Position numbers and translations under genes: made by a program. From Bacillota bacterium (GTDB lineage Bacteria; Bacillota_I; Bacilli_A; Erysipelotrichales; Erysipelotrichaceae): a stretch of DNA of 44,236 bases. The DNA lies in contig JAEWFD010000016.1 of NCBI GenBank assembly GCA_023388995.1, forward strand, positions 1 through 44,236. Direction: 5' to 3'. The notes beneath the pieces are model-generated. The model was not told the origin of the DNA. It did not search any database and saw only the letters and a list, made by a program, of their open reading frames with translations. Positions 1 through 7,628 of the stretch are shown in pieces. How positions within the stretch are numbered: position 1 is the first letter of the stretch; every line of letters begins with the position of its first letter.

Positions 1-104
1 TGATTACTATACAAGACAACATGCTTTGAAATTTAACCGAACCGCCGTATGCCGAACGGCACGTACGGTGGTGTGAGAGGGCGATTAGTTTCGCCCTACT
101 CGAT
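1..104 (+). mobile_element. Group II intron, 3' end (domains V and VI); rest lies upstream of the window
   Basis: The RNA folds as the catalytic 3' end of a bacterial group II intron. Domain V is 41-72: a 9-bp lower stem (41-49 with 64-72, one G-T wobble), a 2-nt CG bulge (62-63), and an upper stem (50-53 with 58-61) closed by the loop GAAC. Domain VI is 75-101: 78-84 pairs with 91-97 and GAG 75-77 pairs with CTC 99-101, leaving A98 as a bulged adenosine, the expected branch point. The intron should end at AT 103-104, the usual AY 3' end. The reverse-transcriptase ORF would be upstream, outside the window. The wording CCGCCGTAtgccgaacgg...TACGGTGGTGTGAGAGG is typical of these introns in Bacillota. 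The short open frame at 49-279 is non-coding RNA plus antisense of degV. Confidence 0.85.
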
Positions 105-106
105 TT

Positions 107-961
107 TTATTCGTAATTTACGAGGGCTACTCCAATTACCTCGGGACCTGTATGGACGCCTAGAGCAGGTGAGACAGTTTCAATTGAGAACTCAGCAATA
201 TTATCGATTTGCTCATGAATTTGCTGTGCCAATTTGGCTAAATCCATTTCCGTCTTTACACTCAGCAGTACAACTTTAACTTTTTTGTATTGTTTCGCAA
301 ACTCAGTTGCACACTCAATTACCAGATTAATACTTCGCTGATAACCGCGTATTTTCTTTACAGTATAATAAACACCATCTGGATTACATGATATAACGGG
401 TTTGATGTTCAATGTTTCTGCGACCGTTCCCGCTACTTTGCCAATTCGGCCGCCTCTTTTCAGATAATCGAGTGTTCCCACTGTAAAAAAGACCCTTGAT
501 TGACTCAATCTTTCCTGTACTCGCTGAACAATCACATCAAAAGGCAGATTGTCTTTAATATCACGTAAGACTTGAAGCCCTAATAAGCCGCTGCCATAGC
601 TGATATTTTTTGTATCAATTACTTCAAAACTGATATTGGTAAATTCAGAAGCAATTAACTTGATAATATTGTGTGTTCCGCTTAATCCGCTTGAAATCGT
701 AATTGCAATAATATGGGTATAGCCTTGTGCAATAATTTTCTCAATCGTAGCATGAATTTCATTAGGACTTGGCAGTGATGTGGTGACTGTCTTGTTTTTC
801 ATATCGGCATACAAATTGTCTACATCTAAATCATTTGAATTATTGTGTTCAACACCATCGATTATAACTTGTAACGGTAAAACGAATAAGTTATCATCTT
901 TTATTATAGTGTTATTCAGATCTGAACCAGAATCAGTTAATAAAGCTATTTTGTTTGCCAT
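107..961 (-). CDS. DegV family fatty-acid-binding protein
   Basis: A complete 284-residue DegV protein. Known family members bind a fatty acid (FakB proteins present it to the kinase FakA for phospholipid synthesis). The N-terminal LLTDSGSDL motif, the TISSGLSGTHN motif near residue 90, and the RGGRIGK segment near residue 168 are the family hallmarks; length is normal. The start is an ATG at 959-961 with a good ribosome binding site (AAGGAGCG on the minus strand, about 970-978). The stop codon (107-109) is only 2 bp from the predicted 3' splice site of an antisense group II intron, so the insertion spared the reading frame. The gene is monocistronic in view and has a large inverted repeat in its upstream region. 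The specific lipid ligand cannot be told. Confidence 0.9.
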   Translation of the reverse strand: MANKIALLTDSGSDLNNTIIKDDNLFVLPLQVIIDGVEHNNSNDLDVDNLYADMKNKTVTTSLPSPNEIHATIEKIIAQGYTHIIAITISSGLSGTHNIIKLIASEFTNISFEVIDTKNISYGSGLLGLQVLRDIKDNLPFDVIVQRVQERLSQSRVFFTVGTLDYLKRGGRIGKVAGTVAETLNIKPVISCNPDGVYYTVKKIRGYQRSINLVIECATEFAKQYKKVKVVLLSVKTEMDLAKLAQQIHEQIDNIAEFSIETVSPALGVHTGPEVIGVALVNYE

Positions 962-1024
962 TGTGTAAACGCTCCTTTTCTTTCTTGTGTATCCAGTAAA
1001 TACTTGGAGATCATTCCATTTTTA

Positions 1025-1066
1025 ACTAGATAAATTTTTATTCTTCTATAAAAATATTTATCTAGT
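1025..1066. promoter_or_regulatory. Large AT-rich inverted repeat upstream of degV (operator or hairpin)
   Basis: ACTAGATAAA (1025-1034) is a perfect inverted copy of TTTATCTAGT (1057-1066). Inside it TTTTTAT (1035-1041) pairs with ATAAAAA (1048-1054), giving 17 paired bases around a 6-nt loop with a 2-nt bulge. A further partial copy, ACTAGTTTATC, lies at about 1074-1084. It sits 64-105 bp upstream of the degV start codon, a position suited to an operator or an RNA leader structure. No run of T follows that would make it a clear terminator. The rest of 962-1557 holds only a second small hairpin (TTAGAT/ATCTAA, 1115-1130), the XRE remnant and the promoter of the next gene. Confidence 0.5.
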
Positions 1067-1370
1067 ATTTAAAACTAGTTTATCACGTTAATGTAATTTG
1101 TCAAGTTGCTTTTGTTAGATAGAAATCTAAGCATTTTTGCGTATAAATAGGAATCAGAGTAGCTTTGTTTGCAGTAGAAATAAATATCTAAAAATGAGAA
1201 GATTAATGTTAGTATCGATGATATAGGATCATTATAAATCTTTAATAAGGTTGGGAGTGTCGAATTATATGGAGCTCAAAAAGGATTTGCATGATGAAAC
1301 TATTATGTAAAGAACATTTGATAGACGTAAATTCGTATTTTAGTTAAACTACGGATAGGAGATATTAGCT

Positions 1371-1466
1371 ATGAACTTAAAAAATCAAATTAGAGAGTAC
1401 AGAAAAATTTTTTCATTATCCCAAGAGGAATTGGCAGACAAAGTATACAGCAATAGCCTTGCATAA
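1371..1466 (+). pseudogene. Truncated XRE-family (HTH_3) transcriptional regulator
   Basis: An ATG at 1371, preceded by a plausible ribosome binding site (AGGAGAT, about 1357-1363), opens a 31-codon frame. Its translation begins MNLKNQIREYRK and continues with LSQEELADKVY, the first two helices of an XRE/Cro-type helix-turn-helix. The frame then departs from the family just where the recognition helix (usually VSRQTISNWE) should start, and stops at 1464-1466. Nothing resembling the rest of the protein follows before the next gene. This is best read as the 5' remnant of a deleted regulator; a functional 31-residue peptide is unlikely. Confidence 0.7.
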
Positions 1467-1488
1467 ATATAAAGCTTTAGGCACTTCA

Positions 1489-1518
1489 TTGCAGAATTAA
1501 CTTTAAGAGTGGTACAAT
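1489..1518 (+). promoter_or_regulatory. Probable sigma-A promoter of the D-2-hydroxyacid dehydrogenase gene
   Basis: TTGCAG (1489-1494) and TACAAT (1513-1518) are separated by 18 bp and lie about 40 bp before the ATG at 1558, which is preceded by TAGGAGTT. The match is to the housekeeping consensus and is not experimentally supported. Confidence 0.5.
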
Positions 1519-1557
1519 ATTTCTATCATGGCAATTGATAGATAGGAGTTAAACTAG

Positions 1558-2511
1558 ATGAACGATAAAACTGTAGTATTAAATGCCGGGCTGGTGAATT
1601 ATGACGGGAAGATTGACTATTCGCAAATTGCATCAAATGTGGTAATTTACGAGGAAACTCCGCAAGAAAAAATTTTAGAACGCATTGATGGTTTTACGAT
1701 TGTTGTAACGAAAGAAATGAAGGTCAGCGCTGATATCATTAAAAAATTTCCAAACAGCGTAAAAATGATCTGTGAAGCGGGAACCGGATATAACAACATC
1801 GATTTGGCTGCTGCTCGTGAAAGAGGCATCATGGTGTGCAACATTCCTGAATACAGCAGCAAACGTGTTGCTCATACAGCAATCCTGTTAATCTTGAATC
1901 TAGCTAGTTCTATGCAGAAACAGATCCAGATGCTTTCCGAAGGCAACCACGATAACTTTCATAAGCATCTGATGGTGGATCATGTTGAATTAAATGGGAA
2001 GACATTGGGGGTGATCGGCTATGGCAATATTGCCAAAGAAACCATCAAAGTCGCACAAGCGCTGGGGATGAATGTTTTGGTTGCTACCAGAACACCGCGC
2101 TCAGATATAGATGGCATTCACTTCACCACAAATGAAGAAGTATTAAAAGAGAGTGATTTCATTTCGCTCCATTGTCCGCTGAACGATGCAACACGGCATA
2201 TGATCAATCAAGAAACATTGGCTATGATGAAACCAAGTGCATATATAATCAATACAGCCCGCGGCGCATTGATTGACGAATCAGCTTTAATTGAGGCGCT
2301 GCAGAATCATGTAATTGCCGGTGCGGGATTAGATGTGCAGGAAAAGGAACCGCTCGATCACGATAGTCCTTTATATACGATGGATACTGTTATCATTACT
2401 CCGCATATAGGTTGGCGGGGACTGGAAACAAGGCAGCGTTTGGTTTCAATGGTGAAAGAGAATATTCAGGCATTTGTAAAAGGGCAGCCTGTCAATAGAG
2501 TAAACCAATAA
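1558..2511 (+). CDS. D-isomer-specific 2-hydroxyacid dehydrogenase
   Basis: A 317-residue NAD(P)-dependent dehydrogenase that interconverts a 2-oxoacid and a D-2-hydroxyacid in the cytoplasm. The Rossmann motif is GYGNIA (residues 154-159). The catalytic triad of the family is visible as R235 in NTARGALID, E264 in EKEP and H283 in TPHIGW. Length is normal. The sequence resembles the glycerate dehydrogenase/hydroxypyruvate reductase-like branch, but the substrate cannot be assigned; lactate-, glycerate- and hydroxyisocaproate-type activities are all possible. It has its own promoter and a strong terminator and is convergent with the PucR-type regulator, so it is probably a single-gene unit and not part of the ring-opening operon. 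Confidence 0.9.
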   Translation: MNDKTVVLNAGLVNYDGKIDYSQIASNVVIYEETPQEKILERIDGFTIVVTKEMKVSADIIKKFPNSVKMICEAGTGYNNIDLAAARERGIMVCNIPEYSSKRVAHTAILLILNLASSMQKQIQMLSEGNHDNFHKHLMVDHVELNGKTLGVIGYGNIAKETIKVAQALGMNVLVATRTPRSDIDGIHFTTNEEVLKESDFISLHCPLNDATRHMINQETLAMMKPSAYIINTARGALIDESALIEALQNHVIAGAGLDVQEKEPLDHDSPLYTMDTVIITPHIGWRGLETRQRLVSMVKENIQAFVKGQPVNRVNQ

Positions 2512-2542
2512 GGCAATAGTGTAAGAGGAAAATGCAAATTAA

Positions 2543-2590
2543 AAAAGATTAGACATTCAGAAATGAAATCTGGATCTCTAATCTTTTGTT
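2543..2590. terminator. Bidirectional intrinsic terminator between the dehydrogenase and the PucR-type gene
   Basis: AAAAGATTAGA (2543-2553) pairs perfectly with TCTAATCTTTT (2577-2587). The stem is followed by T-rich sequence on the plus strand, and its minus-strand reading also ends in a run of T, so it can serve both convergent genes. Confidence 0.8.
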
Positions 2591-2681
2591 TCAGGAAATG
2601 TGAAAGAATGCTTTATGCAAATGAGATAGACAAGTGTAATAAAGAGAATGTGATAGAAAGGAATTCTAAACCAATCTGAAA

Positions 2682-4238
2682 TTAATCTTCTTTATTGAGC
2701 AGATTAACATGAACATACAGGGCTAAATAGATATCGAAAAAATGGGTATTGGAATTCATGATTTTATATCCCATATTCTCAATAATCGAAAGCCGGTATT
2801 TCAGTGAGTTGGGATGCAAGAACAGTTCGCTTGCTGTTTCCTTGATCGAAAAATGGCACTGAATGTACTTATATAAAGTATTGATAAGAGGAATATTGGT
2901 GCGTTGTTCATAACGTATTAAATTGCCGATAATGGAGTGGGAAAAGGATTTTAGCTCAGCATAATCCAAAGACTTCAGTAGCTTGATCAACCGCACATGG
3001 TTTTCATTGAATACCGTGATATCAATCATATGGATGTTAGAATTCCGTACGGTTTCCGATAGGATGGAAAATACCTGCGGGATATCTTGCGCGTTGTTGA
3101 TCGGGTTGGAGTATGCAATTTTGAGCTCGATATTTGGATCCATGTCACATAATGTTTTATGGACTTCATTCATCAAGGTGTAGTTCTTATTTTCATAAGT
3201 TGTATTCACAATAAACAAAATGAAATTGTCGATAAATACAAATCGCAGATCATGCTTATCCAGTCCCGTCTTTTCAATAAGAATTTTGCTGATCTTGCGC
3301 GACAAGGAGTTGTTTTCAAAGTGCTCAATGTTTTTGACAGAAAATAAAATCAGGAAAATTGGAAATTGGATGTTCCATGCATAAAATTTAGAAGTTTCAA
3401 TTAACTCTGAATTGGAACTGGAGGACGAGGTAATATTGCTGACAAAACTCAATAAGAATTGGTTTTGGCGCATCATAATTTCCCGCTTCTTCTGATAGAT
3501 GAAGATAATCAGCAGCTTGTATAGTTCATTGTTGCTGTAAAGGAGATGGCGCTTATCTTTGTGGATTGACAAAACAAGGCGATATATGATTTTTTGCTCA
3601 TACTCAATATTGGAAATATAAATCAGGTAATCACCCTCTTTCATGAGGGTATTGGTCGATGTGCTGTACTTGTCATAGAATGCTTTAATTTGCTCTGATG
3701 AGTAATACACCCGCTCATTCTCCGGATTGTAAATTAAGATATCAATATTTTTGAACTGCTCCACCCGCTTTACCAATTCCTGAGTAGACGGATTTTCACT
3801 GATTGTTTGAAATAAGGAAGAGTGCTGAAACTCAATACCCAGCTTATTGAATTCGTCACTTTGAATCTCACTGATAATGGTATTGAATAAAGTCGATAGA
3901 TTCGCATCATAATCTAAAATGATAATCGGAATTTTAAGGGAATTGGCCAATGCAACCAAATCTTCGGGAATGGTATAGATGTAACGATTTAACTTGATTA
4001 CCAAACCGGAACTGTTTTTGGCAGCCAAAACATAAAGCAAATCTTTGAACAAGGGATAATTGCTTTGGATCGGATAAAAGGTAGTTAAAATAAGCGAGTA
4101 TTCGATGACATAATTCGCAAAATCAGGTGTCTCTAAAACTGATGCACTTGTCACTAATTTATCTAAATTATCCTCACCTGATATGATTGTATACGATTCA
4201 AATATGCTTGTGTCTAACAGTTTTAAGAGTGTTGTCAT
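2682..4238 (-). CDS. PucR-type transcriptional regulator (HTH_30)
   Basis: A 518-residue regulator with the architecture of PucR, the Bacillus activator of purine-nitrogen catabolism genes. An N-terminal PucR ligand-sensing domain covers about residues 10-125. A middle GGDEF-like/CdaR-type region follows (about 270-390). The C-terminal PucR helix-turn-helix (about 455-515) contains FSIKETASELFLHPNSLKYR and the closing IYLALYVH helix. The ATG at 4236-4238 faces the ring-opening operon across 133 bp, so this protein is its likely regulator. By family analogy it would activate in response to a pathway compound or a nitrogen signal; the ligand is unknown. Composition and length are normal and no damage is seen. 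Confidence 0.85.
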   Translation of the reverse strand: MTTLLKLLDTSIFESYTIISGEDNLDKLVTSASVLETPDFANYVIEYSLILTTFYPIQSNYPLFKDLLYVLAAKNSSGLVIKLNRYIYTIPEDLVALANSLKIPIIILDYDANLSTLFNTIISEIQSDEFNKLGIEFQHSSLFQTISENPSTQELVKRVEQFKNIDILIYNPENERVYYSSEQIKAFYDKYSTSTNTLMKEGDYLIYISNIEYEQKIIYRLVLSIHKDKRHLLYSNNELYKLLIIFIYQKKREIMMRQNQFLLSFVSNITSSSSSNSELIETSKFYAWNIQFPIFLILFSVKNIEHFENNSLSRKISKILIEKTGLDKHDLRFVFIDNFILFIVNTTYENKNYTLMNEVHKTLCDMDPNIELKIAYSNPINNAQDIPQVFSILSETVRNSNIHMIDITVFNENHVRLIKLLKSLDYAELKSFSHSIIGNLIRYEQRTNIPLINTLYKYIQCHFSIKETASELFLHPNSLKYRLSIIENMGYKIMNSNTHFFDIYLALYVHVNLLNKED

Positions 4239-4302
4239 AGTCTTACCTCACAATCATAGTATAAACTATTGTTGAAAAAACACAATGAAACGGCTTAACA
4301 TT

Positions 4303-4346
4303 TGTTGGTTATCAACATATAAATCTGAAATAAATCGTTTTATAAT
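4303..4346 (+). promoter_or_regulatory. Operon promoter with a dyad: candidate PucR-type binding site
   Basis: TGTTG-GTTAT-CAACA (4303-4317) is a 5-bp-arm inverted repeat centred at 4310. A perfect -10 box TATAAT lies at 4341-4346, and no recognisable -35 box stands at the right distance (the sequence there is TATAAA). A start near 4353 would place the dyad centre at about -43, a classical activator position overlapping the -35 region. The Shine-Dalgarno-like AGGTAGG (about 4357-4363) precedes the ATG at 4372. Confidence 0.55.
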
Positions 4347-4371
4347 AAAGACAGAAAGGTAGGTAATTCCT

Positions 4372-5475
4372 ATGCAAAAAATCGAAGTATTTAAGTTAAC
4401 TATGTCTGCACCAGATGATCTTTCCTCATTTGATCAGATGGTTCAAAGCGGTGCCATCAATCCAAATGAAGTCATTGCAGTGCTGGGCAAAACAGAAGGA
4501 AATGGTTGTGTGAATGACTTTACACGTGCACTTTCGACACGTGCTTTTAAATCTTATCTAGCAGTGAAACGGGGAGAATCTGAAGAAACTGTTGCGCATA
4601 AAGTAGCGTTCGTTATGTCGGGAGGTACGGAAGGAGTAATGACTCCGCATGCAACGGTTTTTGTCAGAAAGGAAGTACCTGAAATCGAAACAACAAAGAA
4701 AGCGCTGGTCGTTAGTTCGGGATTTACCAGAGACTTCTTGCCGGAAGAAATCGGTACATTGACGATGGTAAAGGAAGTTGCCCGCGTTGTTACGAATCTA
4801 ATTGAAGATGCAGGAATCAGTACATTGGATGATGTCCACTTTGTCCAAATCAAATGTCCGCTGCTTACATCCGACCGTATTATGGATGCGAAGCATAGAG
4901 GCAAAGAAGTTGTTGTTACGGATACCTATAAATCCATGGGTTACTCCCGCGGGGCATCTGCATTAGGTGTGGCAGTTGCAATGGAAGAAGTTAAATTAGA
5001 GGCCATTTCTGAAGAAAGCATCTGCCATGACTGGAACTTGTATTCTGCGGTTGCTTCTACATCAGCAGGGATTGAACTTATGAACTGTGAGATTATCGTG
5101 ATGGGCAATGCATTGCGTTCGGCAAGTGATCTGGTGATTGGCCATAGTGTCATGAAAGATGCGATTGACTTGGATGCGGTAATTGAATCATTAAGAAGTG
5201 CCGGCATGGAAATTGACAAGTTGCCGACAGAAGAACAAAAAGCACGGATTGTAAACGTCCTGGCGAAAGCCGAAGCGTCAACCACCGGCGAAGTTCGCGG
5301 ACGCCGCAATACAATGTTGACAGACTCCGATATTAACCATACGCGCCATGCCCGTGCCGTTGTGAACGGCGTGATCGCAGCAATCGTTGGTGATCCGATG
5401 GTTTATGTTTCCGGCGGCGGAGAACACCAAGGACCTGACGGCGGCGGACCAATTGCAGCCATTATTAAAAAGTAA
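4372..5475 (+). CDS. Ring-opening amidohydrolase, cyanuric acid amidohydrolase/barbiturase (AtzD) family
   Basis: A 367-residue member of the small AtzD/barbiturase family, which hydrolyses cyanuric acid to carboxybiuret (decarboxylating to biuret) or barbituric acid to ureidomalonate. All three repeats of the threefold-symmetric fold keep their Ser-Lys machinery: S83 in SGGTEG, K161 in QIKCP, S231 in STSAG and S347 in SGGGEHQGPDGGGP. The substrate-contacting arginines appear as R52 (NDFTR), R193 (YSRGAS) and R325 (INHTRHARA). The RGRRNTMLTDSDIN segment looks more like cyanuric acid hydrolases than barbiturases from memory, but this is not decisive. It is the first gene of an eight-gene operon, 11 bp before the transporter gene, and diverges from the PucR-type gene. 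Confidence 0.88.
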   Translation: MQKIEVFKLTMSAPDDLSSFDQMVQSGAINPNEVIAVLGKTEGNGCVNDFTRALSTRAFKSYLAVKRGESEETVAHKVAFVMSGGTEGVMTPHATVFVRKEVPEIETTKKALVVSSGFTRDFLPEEIGTLTMVKEVARVVTNLIEDAGISTLDDVHFVQIKCPLLTSDRIMDAKHRGKEVVVTDTYKSMGYSRGASALGVAVAMEEVKLEAISEESICHDWNLYSAVASTSAGIELMNCEIIVMGNALRSASDLVIGHSVMKDAIDLDAVIESLRSAGMEIDKLPTEEQKARIVNVLAKAEASTTGEVRGRRNTMLTDSDINHTRHARAVVNGVIAAIVGDPMVYVSGGGEHQGPDGGGPIAAIIKK

Positions 5476-5486
5476 GGGGTGAATAT

Positions 5487-6785
5487 ATGGAACTATTCCT
5501 CATGTTATTACCGCTGATTGCGATTATCGCAGCACTTGTTTTTAAGAAACATATGCTTGTGGCCGGAATCATTGGCGGTGCTGTTGCAGTAGCTGTGTCA
5601 TGGATTCTGTATTCCATGGGCGCCCTGGAGCAAGGGTTGACCTTTGCGGAAATGAATAACCAGATTGTGAATGTTGGACTAAAAGGAATGCTTTCTAATT
5701 TCTTGACACCGGTCATGTATGCGCCAGCGGCCTTCATGATCGCAAAATCCGGCAGTATTGAGGCGTTGATTGAATCCTTGAACCGCGGATTAAAAGGCAA
5801 GCTGCCGCTTCTTGCAATGACAATTGTACTGGTTCAGGCAGGAGCTACTTACATGGCAGGGATGGGTGCCGGAAATACCATGGTAATTGCACCGTTGATG
5901 GCAGCAGCCGTTGGTTTCATTCCGGAAGTAATTGGGGCAATGGCAATTGTGACCGTTGTCGGCTTTACAACTTCTCCTTCTGCCGGAGCTTCGGGTATTG
6001 CTTCCCAGGCTGGGAATTTGCCGGCGCAGGAATATGCGCAAATGATGTTGCCAATTACCTTGGCAGTCATCGCATTCGGTGCTTTGTATGCGTATTATGG
6101 TGTTCGCAAACGCGGATCCCTTGTTTCCAAAGAAGAAAAAACGAATGCAGTAGCAACTGTATCTACAAATGAATTATTGATTAAAACGATTCCGGCTGCC
6201 GTATTTCTGACGTTTGTTGTACTAGGTGGCACGTTGAATAAACTCATTGGCATACCTGTCTTTTTCCCGATTGTTAATGTTGTAATTTCGGGGTTGCTAT
6301 GCTGGCTGTGCTGTAAAACAGATCCAAACCAAGTTTCTGCCAATCTGGTAGAAGGTTCCCGCTATATTCTGACAACACTATTTGGCGTCGGTATCTTCTT
6401 AGGTTTCATCAATATGATTGGCTTTTTGGGAACTTTCGCTCGCTTAGCTGAGCTGGTAGGCAGTGTATCTCCATCTATTATTGCGGTTGCTGCTTGTTTG
6501 CTGGGCTTTATGATTGCAATTCCATCCGGTGCTTACGATGCCGGTGTTCTGTCACTGATTTTGCCTACGATTTCCGCAATCCCGGGCATTTCTCCGCTGA
6601 CGTTTGGCTTAATTGCCATTTCCGTTGGCTTAGGTACGCAAATCAGCCCGGTGCAAATCAACGTGGCTGCGTTAAGTGAAGGATTTAAAATTTCCATTAT
6701 GGATACCATCAAAAGCAATTTCAAGATCATCCTGTTTATGGAAGGTGTCGTCCTGGCAATTGCGCTGATTGTTGGCATATTATAA
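5487..6785 (+). CDS. Ion-transporter (IT/CitMHS-like) superfamily permease
   Basis: A 432-residue integral membrane protein with about 11-12 hydrophobic helices, starting at ATG 5487 after AAGGGGTG. The small-residue-rich re-entrant segments, such as GMGAGNTMVIAPLMAAAVG near residue 128 and TTSPSAGASGIASQAG near 165, together with IAIPSGAYDAGVLS near 345 and GLGTQISPVQIN near 380, resemble ion/organic-anion transporters of the IT superfamily. Its place directly after the ring-opening hydrolase suggests uptake of the anionic ring substrate or an intermediate, or export of a product. The family assignment is by general pattern and the substrate is not known. It is one of two transporters in this operon. 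Confidence 0.65.
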   Translation: MELFLMLLPLIAIIAALVFKKHMLVAGIIGGAVAVAVSWILYSMGALEQGLTFAEMNNQIVNVGLKGMLSNFLTPVMYAPAAFMIAKSGSIEALIESLNRGLKGKLPLLAMTIVLVQAGATYMAGMGAGNTMVIAPLMAAAVGFIPEVIGAMAIVTVVGFTTSPSAGASGIASQAGNLPAQEYAQMMLPITLAVIAFGALYAYYGVRKRGSLVSKEEKTNAVATVSTNELLIKTIPAAVFLTFVVLGGTLNKLIGIPVFFPIVNVVISGLLCWLCCKTDPNQVSANLVEGSRYILTTLFGVGIFLGFINMIGFLGTFARLAELVGSVSPSIIAVAACLLGFMIAIPSGAYDAGVLSLILPTISAIPGISPLTFGLIAISVGLGTQISPVQINVAALSEGFKISIMDTIKSNFKIILFMEGVVLAIALIVGIL

Positions 6786-6800
6786 TCGGTTAGGCGTACG

Positions 6801-7628
6801 ATGATGTCTGGATACGAATATATATACGATAGTTGTTTCCGTGACACAGTGATACTGCAAAAACAGGCAGGCAAGATAAGCGGGGTTTATAAACACACGA
6901 TTAATTTCAAGATTGATCAGACGTTGTTTTCCATTCTATGTGGAACCAAAGCCCCGCTTTCTGCTTTCTTCCTTTATTTGCCGCACATAGATTCATTTGA
7001 GGCATTCCAAGTTATGGATGGTGATCTTGTATCCATGACCAATACGCAATTAAGCCTTGGTTCTTACAGACTCCCTTTGCAGCAAGGAACGTACTTCCAA
7101 CCTTCCCCAATTGCGATAGAACGGATTGGAACGGGAGAGCGATCATGGTATGCGGAGTGTTTAAGAAGATCAAATGTAAACAATGGTTTTGTGGCTTATA
7201 TGCTGGGTGCTGAAACAGGACTGAATGTGATTGATCAGTTTATGAGCGATGCCTTGCATTTGGGTCAAATTGATCAGCTTGCAGGGATTGGTTTTGGCTT
7301 AACACCAGCTGGTGATGATTTCCTTTGCGGATATTACACAGCACTGTGCTTCATGAACGTTGACTCCAGCCAGCTAGACCAACTTGAATTGATCATTAAA
7401 GCGAAGTGGCACCGCTTGTCAGATGTAAGCAGACAGCAATATGAAGTCTGTTTCCGGAAGCGGATGTCTAAGATTCATTTAGAATTTGCGAAACATTTCA
7501 TCGAAAATAATGCGGGAGATGGCGAATTTCTTTTCAACATGCTTGCGAGGTATGGTCATTCATCCGGAATTGATTATTCGACGGGTGTCGCATATGCCGT
7601 TTTACAAAAGGAGAAAACAAATGTATAA
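6801..7628 (+). CDS. allH: DUF2877 protein, AllH/YlbF-like subunit of an oxamate-carbamoyltransferase-type enzyme
   Basis: A 275-residue DUF2877 protein. The hallmark GLTPAGDDFLCGYY occurs near residue 170, preceded by LAGIGF. The E. coli homologue YlbF (AllH) works with FdrA (AllF) and YlbE (AllG) as a heteromeric enzyme that phosphorolyses oxalurate to oxamate and carbamoyl phosphate; I cite this from memory. All three partners lie here in a row followed by carbamate kinase, so the module is intact. The gene overlaps the next start by 8 bp (ATGTATAA), which indicates translational coupling. Two ATG codons in tandem (6801, 6804) are possible starts. The symbol denotes homology; the substrate here may differ from oxalurate. 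Confidence 0.8.
   Translation: MMSGYEYIYDSCFRDTVILQKQAGKISGVYKHTINFKIDQTLFSILCGTKAPLSAFFLYLPHIDSFEAFQVMDGDLVSMTNTQLSLGSYRLPLQQGTYFQPSPIAIERIGTGERSWYAECLRRSNVNNGFVAYMLGAETGLNVIDQFMSDALHLGQIDQLAGIGFGLTPAGDDFLCGYYTALCFMNVDSSQLDQLELIIKAKWHRLSDVSRQQYEVCFRKRMSKIHLEFAKHFIENNAGDGEFLFNMLARYGHSSGIDYSTGVAYAVLQKEKTNV

Noticed and set aside
49..279. 76-residue plus-strand open frame
   Set aside because: It covers intron domains V/VI, which fold as RNA, then runs antisense through degV; no ribosome binding site or protein-like pattern.
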